Positions 17,563 through 26,865 of a DNA stretch of 64,000 nucleotides are shown piece by piece; the first letter of the stretch is position 1, and every line of letters starts with the position of its first letter. Source of the stretch: UBA12191 sp964422295 (GTDB lineage: Bacteria; Planctomycetota; UBA8108; UBA1146); assembly GCA_964422295.1 (NCBI GenBank), contig CAYRAM010000012.1:1-64000 (forward strand), read 5' to 3'. The notes beneath the pieces are model-generated. The model saw only the letters and a list, made by a program, of their open reading frames with translations. It was not told the DNA's origin and did not search any database. A program made the position numbers and the translations under genes.

Positions 17563-20500
17563 TTGTCAAAGGTCGCCGATCGCTACTGCCATCTTCATGT
17601 TCACAGCCATTTTAGTTTGCTGGATGGGGTCAACACCATCCCGAATATGGTCCGCTTGGCGAAGGATCAGGGGATGAAAGCCCTCGCCCTCACCGATCAC
17701 GGAAACATGTACGGAGCCATCGAGTTTCAACAGACATGCCTTCAGGAAGGCATCAAGCCGATCGTTGGAATGGAAGCTTACATCACCGACGGTAGCCGCC
17801 ATGACCGCAAACGGGAAGGTGGCAGGCAACCCCACTTCCACTTGGTTTTGTTGGCAAAAAATGAGATCGGCTATCGAAATCTGTGCAAGCTTTCAAGCCT
17901 CGCTTACATGGAGGGTTTCTATTACAAACCCCGAATTGACCACGAAATTTTGAAGTCTCACTCAGAAGGTTTGATAGCAACCAGTGCGTGTCTCGCAGGA
18001 GAAGTAAACCGGGCACTCCTTCATGGAGAAGCCGAGAAAGCGGAAAGTTGCGCCCGGCGCTACATCGAAATTTTCGAGCCAGGGCATTTCTTCATGGAAC
18101 TGCAGGACCATGGACTCTCTGAACAGAAGAGGATCATCGATCGTGCACCGGATCTTGCACGCAAACTGGGTGTTCCCATCATCGTGACCAATGACGTGCA
18201 TTATCTGACCCGTCAACATGCACGCGCACAGGAAGTGCACCTCTGCATCAATACCGGAAAGCAGATCGACGACACCGATCGAATGACCTTTGAATCAAAT
18301 GAGTTCTATTTCAAATCCGGTTCAGAGATGGAGCAACTCTTCGGTGACTACCCTGAATATCTCACCAATACCGATGAAATCGCTGCCATGGTCGATTTGG
18401 ACCTGGAGACCGACAAGATGTTCTTGCCTGTTTTCTTTGAGGGGGACCAAGCCCCATCATTCGATGAAAACAGTTCACAGAAGGCTGAGGAAGAAAATCT
18501 GGTTCGTTTCCGTCAACTGGTGGAAGACGGCTTCAACAAACTCTATCCCGATCCTCCCGAAGGCTCACGGGAAAGATTGAATTACGAAATCGATGTCATC
18601 ACACAGATGGGTTTCGTCTCCTACTTTCTGATCACATGGGACTTTTGCAGGTACGCCCGGGAAAACGATATCCCCGTCGGTCCTGGCAGGGGCTCAGCGG
18701 TTGGATCCATCGTCTCCTACTGCCTGGGGATCACCAATCTGTGTCCGCTCAAGTACGACCTGATCTTTGAGCGATTTCTCAACAGCGATCGGATTTCCCT
18801 GCCGGATATCGACATCGATTTCTGCGTCGACGGACGCGATAAAGTCATCGAATACGTGCAGCAAAAGTACGGCGAAGACAGGGTATGCCAAATCGTGACC
18901 TTTGGAACGATGGCTGCGAAAGCAGTGCTCAGGGATGTAGGCAGGGTTCTCAACATCCCTCTCTCAGAGGTCGATCAGTTGGCCAAAAAAGTCCCCGATA
19001 GACCCGGCATCAAACTTCAAGAAGCCTTCGACTCAGAGCCGGAACTGGCCAAGGCCACCCGCGATCCCCGTTACCAGGAACTCTTTGAAGTGGCTCAAAA
19101 ATTGGAAGGCCTCAACCGCCACTGCTCGACTCACGCAGCAGGGGTCGTGATCGCAGACAGACCACTGACGGAATTGATTCCACTCTCTCGAAACGGGGAT
19201 GACATCGTCACCCAATTCCCCATGGAGATTCTGGAAAAAATCGGTCTGCTGAAGGTGGATTTTCTCGGCTTGCGGTATCTGACGATCCTGGACAGGGCAG
19301 TGAGCCTGGTTGAGCAATCCCAGGGACAGAAACTGAATCTGGATCAATTGCCCCTTGATGACGAGGCTACATTCCAATTGTTCTGCCAGGGAGATACTCA
19401 CGGCATATTCCAGTTGGAGAGTTCGGGAATGCGAGAACTGTTGCGCAATCTGCAACCCGACTGTTTTGGGGATATCATCGCTGTCCTTGCGCTTTATCGA
19501 CCAGGCCCCCTCGGATCAGGGATGCATAAGCTTTACTGCGACAGGAAACATGGGCGAGAAAAAGTCGAATATCTGCACCCCTCCCTCGAAGAACTGCTCA
19601 GTGACACCAATGGAGTGATCCTCTATCAGGAGCAGGTGATGCGAATCGCCAACAAGTTGGCTGGATTCTCCATGAATGACGCAGACAACTTGCGCAAAGC
19701 GATGGGCAAGAAAAAAATAGAACTGATGGAGAAGTTCCGTGACCAGTTCATCACAGGTGCTGAAAAGAACTCCCAGGTTCCTCAGAAGACTTCCACAGCC
19801 GTCTTCGAACAGATCGAACAATTCGCCAAATACGGTTTCAACAAGTCTCACTCCACGGCATATGCGCTGATCTCTTATCAAACGGCATATCTCAAGGCGA
19901 ATCATCCGGAAGCATTCATGGCCGCTGTCATGTCCTGCTATATCTCCACAGTAGATACGATGGTCACCTATCTTGATGAATGTAAACATATGGGGATCGA
20001 GGTCATCCCACCAAATGTCAACTTCTCAAAAAGTAACTTCTCACTCAGTGGTGATCAAATCGTGTACGGTCTCGTTGCTCTGAAGGGTGTGGGAGAAAAG
20101 GTCATCGATCAGATTATCAAAGAGCGCGACAAGAATGGTCCCTTCTCATCACTGTACGATCTGACAACGCGGGTAAAACCTGAGCTGATCAACAAAACTG
20201 TCCTTGAGCAACTCGTCAATGGAGGAGCATTTGATGCACTCGGGCAATCGAGATCGACGATGGTTGCTGCCATCGGCGACGCCCTGGAAGAAGGAAAAAG
20301 AGTTCACGCTGAGAAACAGGCAGGTCAGCTCTCCCTGTTTGGAAGTGGAAGTGAACCGAAGGCGGAAGAGAACTGGCCCCAAGTTCCGGAATGGTCTGAA
20401 GGCGAAATTTTGACCCGTGAAAAATCTGCTCTCGGTTTTTACCTCAGTGGGCACCCTCTGGAGCGAAGGGAAACCGAGCTTTCACCCCTGCGCACACATC

Positions 20501-21069
20501 TGATCTCCGAACTTGAGTCACAACACGATGGAAAACCGGTGACCTTGGCAACGATGGTATCCAAAGTCAGGAAGACACAAACCAGAAAGGGTGATCCGAT
20601 GGCCATCGTCACCCTGGAAGATCGAAGTGGCTCCATCGAGGCTGTATTTTTCCCAAAAACTTATCTGGCTAACAGTGCAGATCTCGTTGTCGATGAAATT
20701 CTCATCGTTCAGGGAGTCGCAGAGATTGCAACAGGGGATGAAGGTGTACGCAGTGAAAACCAAATCAAGGTGAATCGTGCCTTTACCATCACCTCTGCTG
20801 CTTCAGAGTTGGCCCAACAGATCGGTATCTCATTCCCCTCGGATGTGTCTGAAAAAATGCTCTATCAGACCCGGGAGATTATGGACCGTTTCCCCGGCAA
20901 GATCCCGGTGACCCTTATCTTTGATCGATTGGATGATCACTCATGGCGCATTCCTTGTGGTGATCTCAAGGGAGTCTCCGGAAATGGATCATTCCTGGAA
21001 GAGATTCGCAATCTTTTGGGAGACCACTCCATTCGACTCGATCTCGCCCGCCCCAAGGAGCGTGCATGA
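17563..21069 (+). CDS. dnaE: DNA polymerase III subunit alpha DnaE
   Basis: 1168 residues, full length. Replicative polymerase. TTG start with GGAGG five bases upstream. PHP domain at the N-terminus (HLHVHSHFSLLDG, LTDHGNMYG), polymerase palm with GPGRGSAVGSIVSYCLGIT and PDIDIDFCVDGRD, fingers segment around RPGPLGSGM and YQEQVM, tandem HhH (VYGLVALKGVGEKVI), and a C-terminal OB fold (LATMVSKVRKTQTRKGDPMA). It lacks the PolC exonuclease, so it is DnaE1-type. First gene of a plus-strand operon; overlaps the next gene by 4 bases. Confidence 0.98.
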   Translation: MSKVADRYCHLHVHSHFSLLDGVNTIPNMVRLAKDQGMKALALTDHGNMYGAIEFQQTCLQEGIKPIVGMEAYITDGSRHDRKREGGRQPHFHLVLLAKNEIGYRNLCKLSSLAYMEGFYYKPRIDHEILKSHSEGLIATSACLAGEVNRALLHGEAEKAESCARRYIEIFEPGHFFMELQDHGLSEQKRIIDRAPDLARKLGVPIIVTNDVHYLTRQHARAQEVHLCINTGKQIDDTDRMTFESNEFYFKSGSEMEQLFGDYPEYLTNTDEIAAMVDLDLETDKMFLPVFFEGDQAPSFDENSSQKAEEENLVRFRQLVEDGFNKLYPDPPEGSRERLNYEIDVITQMGFVSYFLITWDFCRYARENDIPVGPGRGSAVGSIVSYCLGITNLCPLKYDLIFERFLNSDRISLPDIDIDFCVDGRDKVIEYVQQKYGEDRVCQIVTFGTMAAKAVLRDVGRVLNIPLSEVDQLAKKVPDRPGIKLQEAFDSEPELAKATRDPRYQELFEVAQKLEGLNRHCSTHAAGVVIADRPLTELIPLSRNGDDIVTQFPMEILEKIGLLKVDFLGLRYLTILDRAVSLVEQSQGQKLNLDQLPLDDEATFQLFCQGDTHGIFQLESSGMRELLRNLQPDCFGDIIAVLALYRPGPLGSGMHKLYCDRKHGREKVEYLHPSLEELLSDTNGVILYQEQVMRIANKLAGFSMNDADNLRKAMGKKKIELMEKFRDQFITGAEKNSQVPQKTSTAVFEQIEQFAKYGFNKSHSTAYALISYQTAYLKANHPEAFMAAVMSCYISTVDTMVTYLDECKHMGIEVIPPNVNFSKSNFSLSGDQIVYGLVALKGVGEKVIDQIIKERDKNGPFSSLYDLTTRVKPELINKTVLEQLVNGGAFDALGQSRSTMVAAIGDALEEGKRVHAEKQAGQLSLFGSGSEPKAEENWPQVPEWSEGEILTREKSALGFYLSGHPLERRETELSPLRTHLISELESQHDGKPVTLATMVSKVRKTQTRKGDPMAIVTLEDRSGSIEAVFFPKTYLANSADLVVDEILIVQGVAEIATGDEGVRSENQIKVNRAFTITSAASELAQQIGISFPSDVSEKMLYQTREIMDRFPGKIPVTLIFDRLDDHSWRIPCGDLKGVSGNGSFLEEIRNLLGDHSIRLDLARPKERA

Positions 21070-21800
21070 GGAAGTTCCTCAACCTGGATCTCGATTTTTT
21101 TCTCCGCAGAAGACGGGAGATCGAGGGTGAAGCGGTTCAACTGGCCGAGGAATCCCATCACAGTGATGCCGATCATACTGTCCAGGTTCTTCCGGTCACC
21201 AAATACCTGAAAAGCGAAGACACTCGTGTGCTCCTCGATCAGGATCAGGCTCCTTTGGGAGAAAACCGGGCCCAGGAGCTGGAGGAAAAAACCGATCCGG
21301 GTCAGGACCCTGGTGGCTGGCATTTCATTGGCAAGTTGCAAAGAAACAAGATCCCCATCGTCGCCCCCCGTGTGGACCTGATCCACAGTCTCGACTCGCA
21401 GCGCCTGGCGGAATCTCTCGACCGCTGGACCGAAGATCATCTGAACAGAAAATTGGGAGTGCTCGTCCAGATCAATGTCGCCGGGGAAAAACAGAAATCA
21501 GGACTCGATCCGATCGAAGCAACGGAGGTGATTCCTGAATGGATCGACCGGTTCCGCCAACTTCAATTCCGAGGTCTGATGACGATGGCACCTCAAATTC
21601 CCGCACAGGAGTGCCGACCAATCTTTCGCTCCCTCCACGCAATCAGGGATGGTATTCGTCAACAAATCCCCGATGCAGCAGCCGCGAATTTTTATCACCT
21701 CTCGATGGGGATGTCAGACGACTGGCAAGTTGCAGCCAGTGAAGGATCAACTCTTCTGCGAATCGGCAGATCGCTTTATCCTTCGGAGGAAACCAACTGA
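21066..21800 (+). CDS. PLP homeostasis protein, YggS/PROSC family
   Basis: 244 residues, single-domain fold-type III PLP barrel without a racemase C-domain. PLP lysine is K46 in VLPVTKYLK; other motifs GENRAQEL, WHFIGKLQRNK, HSLDSQRLAE, GLMTMAP, and LSMGMSDDWQVAASEGSTLLRIG binding the PLP phosphate. The family buffers pyridoxal phosphate and affects amino-acid pools. Overlaps dnaE and the kinase gene. Confidence 0.93.
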   Translation: MRKFLNLDLDFFLRRRREIEGEAVQLAEESHHSDADHTVQVLPVTKYLKSEDTRVLLDQDQAPLGENRAQELEEKTDPGQDPGGWHFIGKLQRNKIPIVAPRVDLIHSLDSQRLAESLDRWTEDHLNRKLGVLVQINVAGEKQKSGLDPIEATEVIPEWIDRFRQLQFRGLMTMAPQIPAQECRPIFRSLHAIRDGIRQQIPDAAAANFYHLSMGMSDDWQVAASEGSTLLRIGRSLYPSEETN

Positions 21801-24364
21801 TGCCAAAGATTCTTGCCGAAAAAGGACCGGATCGCGGGCGATCGTGGTCAGTGCGCTCCGACGGAACTCTTCTCGTCGGCAGGGATGCATCCGCCCAGAT
21901 CAGCCTTCGGGATGAAGAAATCAGTCGCAGGCATTGCCAAATTGAGTATCGGGATTCCTCTTGGTGGATACGGGATTTGGAGAGCACCAATGGAATCCAC
22001 ATCAATGGTGAATTAGTCACCGACAGGGCCAAGCTCAAACACAATGATCATATCGATTTGGGGATCACCCGACTGACCTTTTTGCAAGAGGAAGATCCCC
22101 TGATTGGAGAGACGATCGGTGGTTGCCAGGTCATCGCCAGAATCGGTCGCGGCGGAATGGGGACGGTTTACCAAGCACGCCAAATTTCTCTCGATCGTCC
22201 TGTCGCACTAAAAGTCCTCTCAGAAAAATACACCCGTGACCAAGCGTTTATCGACATGTTTATCAGAGAAGCCAGGGCAGCAGGACTATTGAGCCATCCG
22301 CACATCGTCCAGGTCTATGACGTCGGGCGTGAAGGAGAAGTCCATTACTTCACCATGGAGTTGATGGATGGAGGCAGCGCAGAAAAACGGATCGACGAAA
22401 ATGGATCCCTTCCTCTTCATGAGTCCCTGGATATCGCTCGTCAAGCAGCACTGGGTCTTGATTACGCAGAAACGCAGGGGATCGTCCACCGAGACATCAA
22501 ACCAGGAAATTTGATGATGACCCGGGGAGGCATCGTCAAGATCGGCGACCTGGGGATTGCAAGGAAAGCAGATTCCTCCGGGGTCGTCTCACAAAAAGAG
22601 GGGGTCAGTGGTTCCCCCCATTACATTGCTCCGGAACAAGCCCGCGGTGAAGCCATCGATCAGAGGGCTGATATTTATTCTCTGGGAGCAACCCTCTTTC
22701 ACTGCCTGACAGGGAAAACTCCCTACAAAGGCAAAGGTGCACGTGAAGTCATCCTCAAACACATGCAAGCGACTGAAGCTCCCGATCCTTGGGAGTTCAG
22801 CTCAAAAAGCCATATTCCCGCAGACGTTCGTGCTCTCTTGCAAAGGATGATGTCTCCCGAGAAGGAACGGAGACAAGAAAACGCCGAGCGATTGACACAG
22901 GATTTGGACCACTTGCTGGACCGATACCCCGCCAAGAGAGTTTCAAGAAGTCCTGTTTCACTTCTCGCAGTGACGATCATCGCAGCACTCTTGGGCGGAT
23001 TCTTCTACCTGCAGAATGAGCGTGGCATTACTCCTGAGGAGGTCTCCCCCCTCGAGCTGATTCAATCCAGAATCGCCGAGGTGTCCCCTTCTCTCGACCA
23101 GATCGAATCACGCATCTCTAGTGATGCAGATTTGGCGGTCATCTCTGAAGAACTGGAGAATATCGAACAAGCCATCGAAGATTTGGAATCGAGGCAAGTG
23201 GATGATGCCCGATCGATCATCTCGGACCTGCGATTGCAATATCAGGGAAGTCTACGAACGCTCCACGTGGAAGAAAATCGTCGGGCCGAATTGCGACTGG
23301 AATCTGACGCCCGTGAGAGACTCGCAGATCTACTGATGGATTCGGAAATCAGCAAGAGCGCAAAGGATCGTTTGCCAACTTTGGAGGCACTGGTCAGCAA
23401 TTACCCGAATACCCGTGCTGGCGAACGTGCCCAGGAAATCCTGACCAATTTAAGAGCGGAGATTGCCCAACAAGATCTGCGCGATCAAGCCGCTGAACGG
23501 GATTGGAATTGGGTTCGTTCACGTGCGGAGGGCTGGATGCTCTCAGACCAACCTGGCAGAGCACGCAAGGAAGTGCTTTCTCTCTCTGAAGAGCATCAGA
23601 ACACAGCAGCATGGGATGAACGGGAAGACATGCTTCTCAGGATTGATCAACATGCTGTCAACATGTGGCGACAAGCCAGGACCGAAATTCGCAGTTTTCT
23701 CGAGTTGGGTCGAAAAGCCCAAGCCAATGATCTTCTCAATCAATTGATTTCCAGAGCGTCGATGCCGGCAACAAAATCGTTTGAGGAGGGATTGCGTAAA
23801 GAGATCGATGAGAAGGAAGATTCCACCGGACTTCCCGAGTTCTCCTCCATCGCTCCTGTCTTGGCTTCCGGGTGGAATACTTGGAGTGAGAAATTCAGTG
23901 GCTTGGAAGCTTCTCGTGTCGTCCGTGCCGCCCTCTTGGAGAGCAGATTTTCTGCAGATGATCTCCATACTGCAAATTTGCATATTGAGATGCTCAATCG
24001 CTTTGACCGGGCACTTTCCCAATTACCAGACACCCCCCTGAAGTTCCGCTCGGGCCGAAAAATAACCACATCCGCCCGGCAAGTCTCTGCACCCTTTGCC
24101 ACCCTCAGGGGAGACCGTGTGATATTCAGGGATACAGCGGAAGGGATTCGTCGTTACCTCCTGTGGAGCGAAATCAGTCCCTCTTCACGACTGGATCTGT
24201 GGCAAGAAGCAGTTCCGGCGGGTGAATGGGCAGCCCTCCTCGCCTTGCTGCTGGAATGGAACCACAGATACGCAGAAGCAGAGGAAATCTGGAAAAGGGA
24301 GAGGGAATCCTCACTGAGACCGCTGTTGAAGGATTTGAAGCGGTCAGATGGGGATCAGCGATGA
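21800..24364 (+). CDS. FHA-domain Ser/Thr protein kinase with membrane anchor and extracytoplasmic helical region
   Basis: 854 residues. FHA domain about 20-95 (GRDASAQISLRDEEISRRHC, STNGIHING), Hanks-type kinase about 110-375 (GRGGMGTVYQA, K138 in VALKVL, HRDIKPGNLM with D232, D-L-G at 250-252 in place of DFG, APEQARGEAID, DIYSLGATLF), one membrane helix about 385-403, then about 450 residues of coiled-coil/helical sequence ending in a small C-terminal domain. FHA and kinase in one chain allow phospho-Thr-dependent autoregulation. Substrates unknown; may be coupled to neighbouring replication and nucleotide genes only by operon location. Confidence 0.94.
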   Translation: MPKILAEKGPDRGRSWSVRSDGTLLVGRDASAQISLRDEEISRRHCQIEYRDSSWWIRDLESTNGIHINGELVTDRAKLKHNDHIDLGITRLTFLQEEDPLIGETIGGCQVIARIGRGGMGTVYQARQISLDRPVALKVLSEKYTRDQAFIDMFIREARAAGLLSHPHIVQVYDVGREGEVHYFTMELMDGGSAEKRIDENGSLPLHESLDIARQAALGLDYAETQGIVHRDIKPGNLMMTRGGIVKIGDLGIARKADSSGVVSQKEGVSGSPHYIAPEQARGEAIDQRADIYSLGATLFHCLTGKTPYKGKGAREVILKHMQATEAPDPWEFSSKSHIPADVRALLQRMMSPEKERRQENAERLTQDLDHLLDRYPAKRVSRSPVSLLAVTIIAALLGGFFYLQNERGITPEEVSPLELIQSRIAEVSPSLDQIESRISSDADLAVISEELENIEQAIEDLESRQVDDARSIISDLRLQYQGSLRTLHVEENRRAELRLESDARERLADLLMDSEISKSAKDRLPTLEALVSNYPNTRAGERAQEILTNLRAEIAQQDLRDQAAERDWNWVRSRAEGWMLSDQPGRARKEVLSLSEEHQNTAAWDEREDMLLRIDQHAVNMWRQARTEIRSFLELGRKAQANDLLNQLISRASMPATKSFEEGLRKEIDEKEDSTGLPEFSSIAPVLASGWNTWSEKFSGLEASRVVRAALLESRFSADDLHTANLHIEMLNRFDRALSQLPDTPLKFRSGRKITTSARQVSAPFATLRGDRVIFRDTAEGIRRYLLWSEISPSSRLDLWQEAVPAGEWAALLALLLEWNHRYAEAEEIWKRERESSLRPLLKDLKRSDGDQR

Positions 24365-24666
24365 ATACGGGGGAACTCCCCTTGCTCAATGAGACGGATG
24401 AAGGGGTTGAAGTCGCCATTAGGGCGATCCCGGGATCCTCGGTCACAAAAATCACCGGGATCAGACAGGGTGCTGTGGTCATCAAGGTGACCACCCCACC
24501 GGAAAAGGGGAAAGCAAATCTCACCATCTCCAAGGTGCTTTCAGTTACCCTTGGGATCCCCAAGAGCAGGATCCTCTTGATCCGGGGAGAGCGCAACAGA
24601 GACAAGATCTTCCTGCTCTCTGCTGTGACGCCGGAAGAGGCGCGTGAAGCGCTCACACGATTTTGA
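24361..24666 (+). CDS. DUF167/YggU family protein
   Basis: 101 residues. ATG 24361 overlaps the kinase stop as ATGA; a longer frame from 24226 is internal to the kinase gene. Contains the family core VAIRAIPGSSVTKITGIRQG, IKVTTPPEKGKANLTISKVL and RILLIRGERNRDKIF. Small alpha/beta protein of unknown biochemical role; in many bacteria it neighbours yggS, as it does here after one gene. Confidence 0.9.
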   Translation: MNTGELPLLNETDEGVEVAIRAIPGSSVTKITGIRQGAVVIKVTTPPEKGKANLTISKVLSVTLGIPKSRILLIRGERNRDKIFLLSAVTPEEAREALTRF

Positions 24667-24685
24667 AGGAAAGGCTACAGCTTCG

Positions 24686-25525
24686 ATGGGTACGATTCAT
24701 GAAGATGGACTCAGGCAACGCCGACGGATCGAACAAGCCGCCGAGGCCATCGCCCAGGCAAATCCCGGCGCGACTCCTGACACCGTCATCATTCTCGGCA
24801 CCGGATTGGGTGGATTGGTCGAAGAGATCTCCGACAATTCCAGCATCGATTACTCTGCCATCCCTGACTTCCCGCAATCGACGGCACCCGGGCATTCCGG
24901 AAAGTTGCACTTTGGCGAGATCGGTAGTCACAGAGTTCTCTGCTTTCAGGGAAGATTTCACCTTTACGAAGGTTACTCGATGGAAGATGTCATCATGCCG
25001 ATGCGGGTTGCCGCTCGGCTCGGGGTCACTTCCGCCGTCATTTCCAATTGTTGTGGAGGATTATCCCCCGAGTTGGAAAAAGGAGATCTGCTGATTCTCG
25101 ATGATCACATCCACCTTCTCGGCTCAAATCCCCTCACTGGACTGAACCACGACGATTGGGGTCCCCGCTTCCCCGACATGAGCGAGCCGTATTGCACGGA
25201 GTCGGTGCAAAAACTGCTCGATTTGGCAAAAGAAAATCAAATCAGGGCATCCAAAGGGGTCTATGTGGCCGTTCCCGGTCCCAATCTCGAAACACGAGCA
25301 GAATATCGGATGCTGAGGGGTCTGGGGGCAGATGTGGTCGGAATGTCGACCGTTCCAGAAGCCATCATCTGTGCCCATGAGGGGATCCGGGCCTCGGCAA
25401 TTTCCGTGGTCACTGATCTCTGTGACCCAGATGACTTGAAGAAAGTTTCCGTAGAAGAGATCTTGGAGGTCGCAGCAGGGGCTGAACCCCACCTGACGAG
25501 ACTGGTTGTCCAGTTTCTGCAATGA
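24686..25525 (+). CDS. Purine nucleoside phosphorylase (trimeric type)
   Basis: 279 residues from ATG 24686, preceded by GAAGGAAAGG; a GTG at 24644 inside the previous gene is less likely. Phosphorolysis of (deoxy)guanosine/inosine. Motifs: ILGTGLGGLVEEI (phosphate loop), STAPGHSGKLHFG, CFQGRFHLYEGYSMEDV, ISNCCGGLSPELEKGDLL, GVYVAVPGPNLETRAEYR, GADVVGMSTVPEAIIC and SVVTDLCDPDD. The last segment has D where purine specificity is often set by N (VTN), which may shift base preference. Purine salvage enzyme near purN. Confidence 0.93.
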   Translation: MGTIHEDGLRQRRRIEQAAEAIAQANPGATPDTVIILGTGLGGLVEEISDNSSIDYSAIPDFPQSTAPGHSGKLHFGEIGSHRVLCFQGRFHLYEGYSMEDVIMPMRVAARLGVTSAVISNCCGGLSPELEKGDLLILDDHIHLLGSNPLTGLNHDDWGPRFPDMSEPYCTESVQKLLDLAKENQIRASKGVYVAVPGPNLETRAEYRMLRGLGADVVGMSTVPEAIICAHEGIRASAISVVTDLCDPDDLKKVSVEEILEVAAGAEPHLTRLVVQFLQ

Positions 25526-25564
25526 GGAGTTCGAGTTACCGCAGCCCGGAAAGGGGCCCATAGG

Positions 25565-26173
25565 ATGAATCAGCTCAGCGAATACATGTCTGAAGATGCT
25601 GACAAAAATGACGACAGAAATGGTTCAGGAGTACGTAGTTTCCTGAAAGACCTGATGGAGAAACAGAGAACCCTGTTCATCTCTGAAGAGGTATCACCAA
25701 AATTGACTAGCAAGATTGTGCCTTCTCTCTTGTGGCTCGATTCTTTGAGTGATGATCCTATCCGGTTGTTCATCAATACACCTGGAGGTTCCGCAGATGA
25801 CGGTTTTGCCATCCACGATGCGATCCGTTTCATCCGCAGTCCGGTGAATTGCATCACCAATGGTCTGAATGCCTCAGCGGGAACCGTGATCCTGTTGGCC
25901 TCACCGGTAGAGCGCAGGTTTTCATTGCCTAACTCACGCATCATGATCCATCAGCCCTCCAGTGGAATCCGTGGCAAAGCTTCCGAAATCGAGATCACTG
26001 CCGATGAGATTCTCAAGTTGCGTCGCCGCTGCAATGAACTGATCGCTGGCGAGACGGGCAAGAGTGTTGAAGAGGTAGAAAAAGACACCAATAAGGACTA
26101 TTGGATGTCACCGGAGGAAGCCCGTGAATACGGATTGATCGGTGAAATCCTGACCAGTCTGAATGAGCTTTAA
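25565..26173 (+). CDS. clpP: ClpP-type serine protease subunit
   Basis: 202 residues. Proteolytic ring subunit used with a Clp ATPase. Start ATG 25565 follows GGAAAGGGG. Catalytic triad positions all present: S104 (NASAGTV), H129 (IMIHQPSSG), D174 (EKDTNKDYWMS). The Ser motif is A-S-A-G-T instead of the usual A-S-M-G-A, and residues 1-30 are an acidic, Ser/Asp-rich extension longer than the usual propeptide. No clpX or tig is adjacent, so this may be an accessory ClpP. Confidence 0.92.
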   Translation: MNQLSEYMSEDADKNDDRNGSGVRSFLKDLMEKQRTLFISEEVSPKLTSKIVPSLLWLDSLSDDPIRLFINTPGGSADDGFAIHDAIRFIRSPVNCITNGLNASAGTVILLASPVERRFSLPNSRIMIHQPSSGIRGKASEIEITADEILKLRRRCNELIAGETGKSVEEVEKDTNKDYWMSPEEAREYGLIGEILTSLNEL

Positions 26174-26795
26174 AACTGACATGTCGACTTCTGAAGATCT
26201 GGCCCAGAACCCGACGGAGACTGACAAAGTCTCCGTCGGGTTCTTGCTTTCCGGAGGCGGCAGAACCCTGGAAAATCTTCTCTCCAGTATCGAAGAACAA
26301 CAGATCCCTGCCCGCATCGATCTGGTGATCGCCAGCAAAGACCGCATCGGCGGAATCAACAAAGCCAAAAGCGCCGGAATCCTCACCCAAGTACACCCCT
26401 GCCGAGATCCGCAGGATTCGGAGGCGATCTTCAAGTCTCTGGAAACGGCAGGCTGTGAACTTGCCATTCTGGGTGGCTGGCTGCGGAAGTTGGCGATTCC
26501 GGCAGCTTGGGAAAATCGGGTCATCAATATCCACCCCTCATTACTCCCGCGCCATGGGGGCAAGGGCTGCTACGGAGAGAAGGTCCATCGCAAAGTGCTG
26601 GAGTCTGGAGATGAACGCTCAGGCTGCACGGTCCATTTTGTCGACAACCACTACGATCGCGGTCCCATCATCTTGCAAGAGGAGGTCCCGGTTCTTCCGG
26701 GGGACGACGCAGATACCCTTGCAGCTCGCGTCTTTGAAGCAGAAAAAGTAGCGCTGCCAAAAGCAGTTGCAGAATTGGTCAGAGGAGACCTTTAG
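26163..26795 (+). CDS. purN: Phosphoribosylglycinamide formyltransferase PurN
   Basis: 210 residues; ATG 26163 overlaps clpP by 11 bases, ATG 26181 is an alternative. Transfers formyl from 10-formyl-THF to GAR in purine synthesis. Core motifs: VGFLLSGGGRTLENLL, LGGWLRKLAIP, N122/H124 in INIHPSLLPRHGG, and SGCTVHFVDNHYDRGPIIL with the catalytic Asp of the family. The first 20 residues are a polar extension. Last gene of the plus-strand operon. Confidence 0.93.
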   Translation: MSFKTDMSTSEDLAQNPTETDKVSVGFLLSGGGRTLENLLSSIEEQQIPARIDLVIASKDRIGGINKAKSAGILTQVHPCRDPQDSEAIFKSLETAGCELAILGGWLRKLAIPAAWENRVINIHPSLLPRHGGKGCYGEKVHRKVLESGDERSGCTVHFVDNHYDRGPIILQEEVPVLPGDDADTLAARVFEAEKVALPKAVAELVRGDL

Positions 26796-26810
26796 TTGAT
26801 TGCGCCCCTC

Positions 26811-26858
26811 AGTGTGATCATCAGTGTGATCATCAGTGTGATCATCAGTGTGATCATC
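26811..26858. repeat. 12-bp tandem repeat, four perfect copies
   Basis: Unit CAGTGTGATCAT at 26811, 26823, 26835 and 26847. It fills the 70-base space between the convergent purN and tyrS stop codons. Each unit contains the palindrome TGATCA, so alternate units can pair; no T-run. Confidence 0.95.
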
Positions 26859-26865
26859 GATGGGA

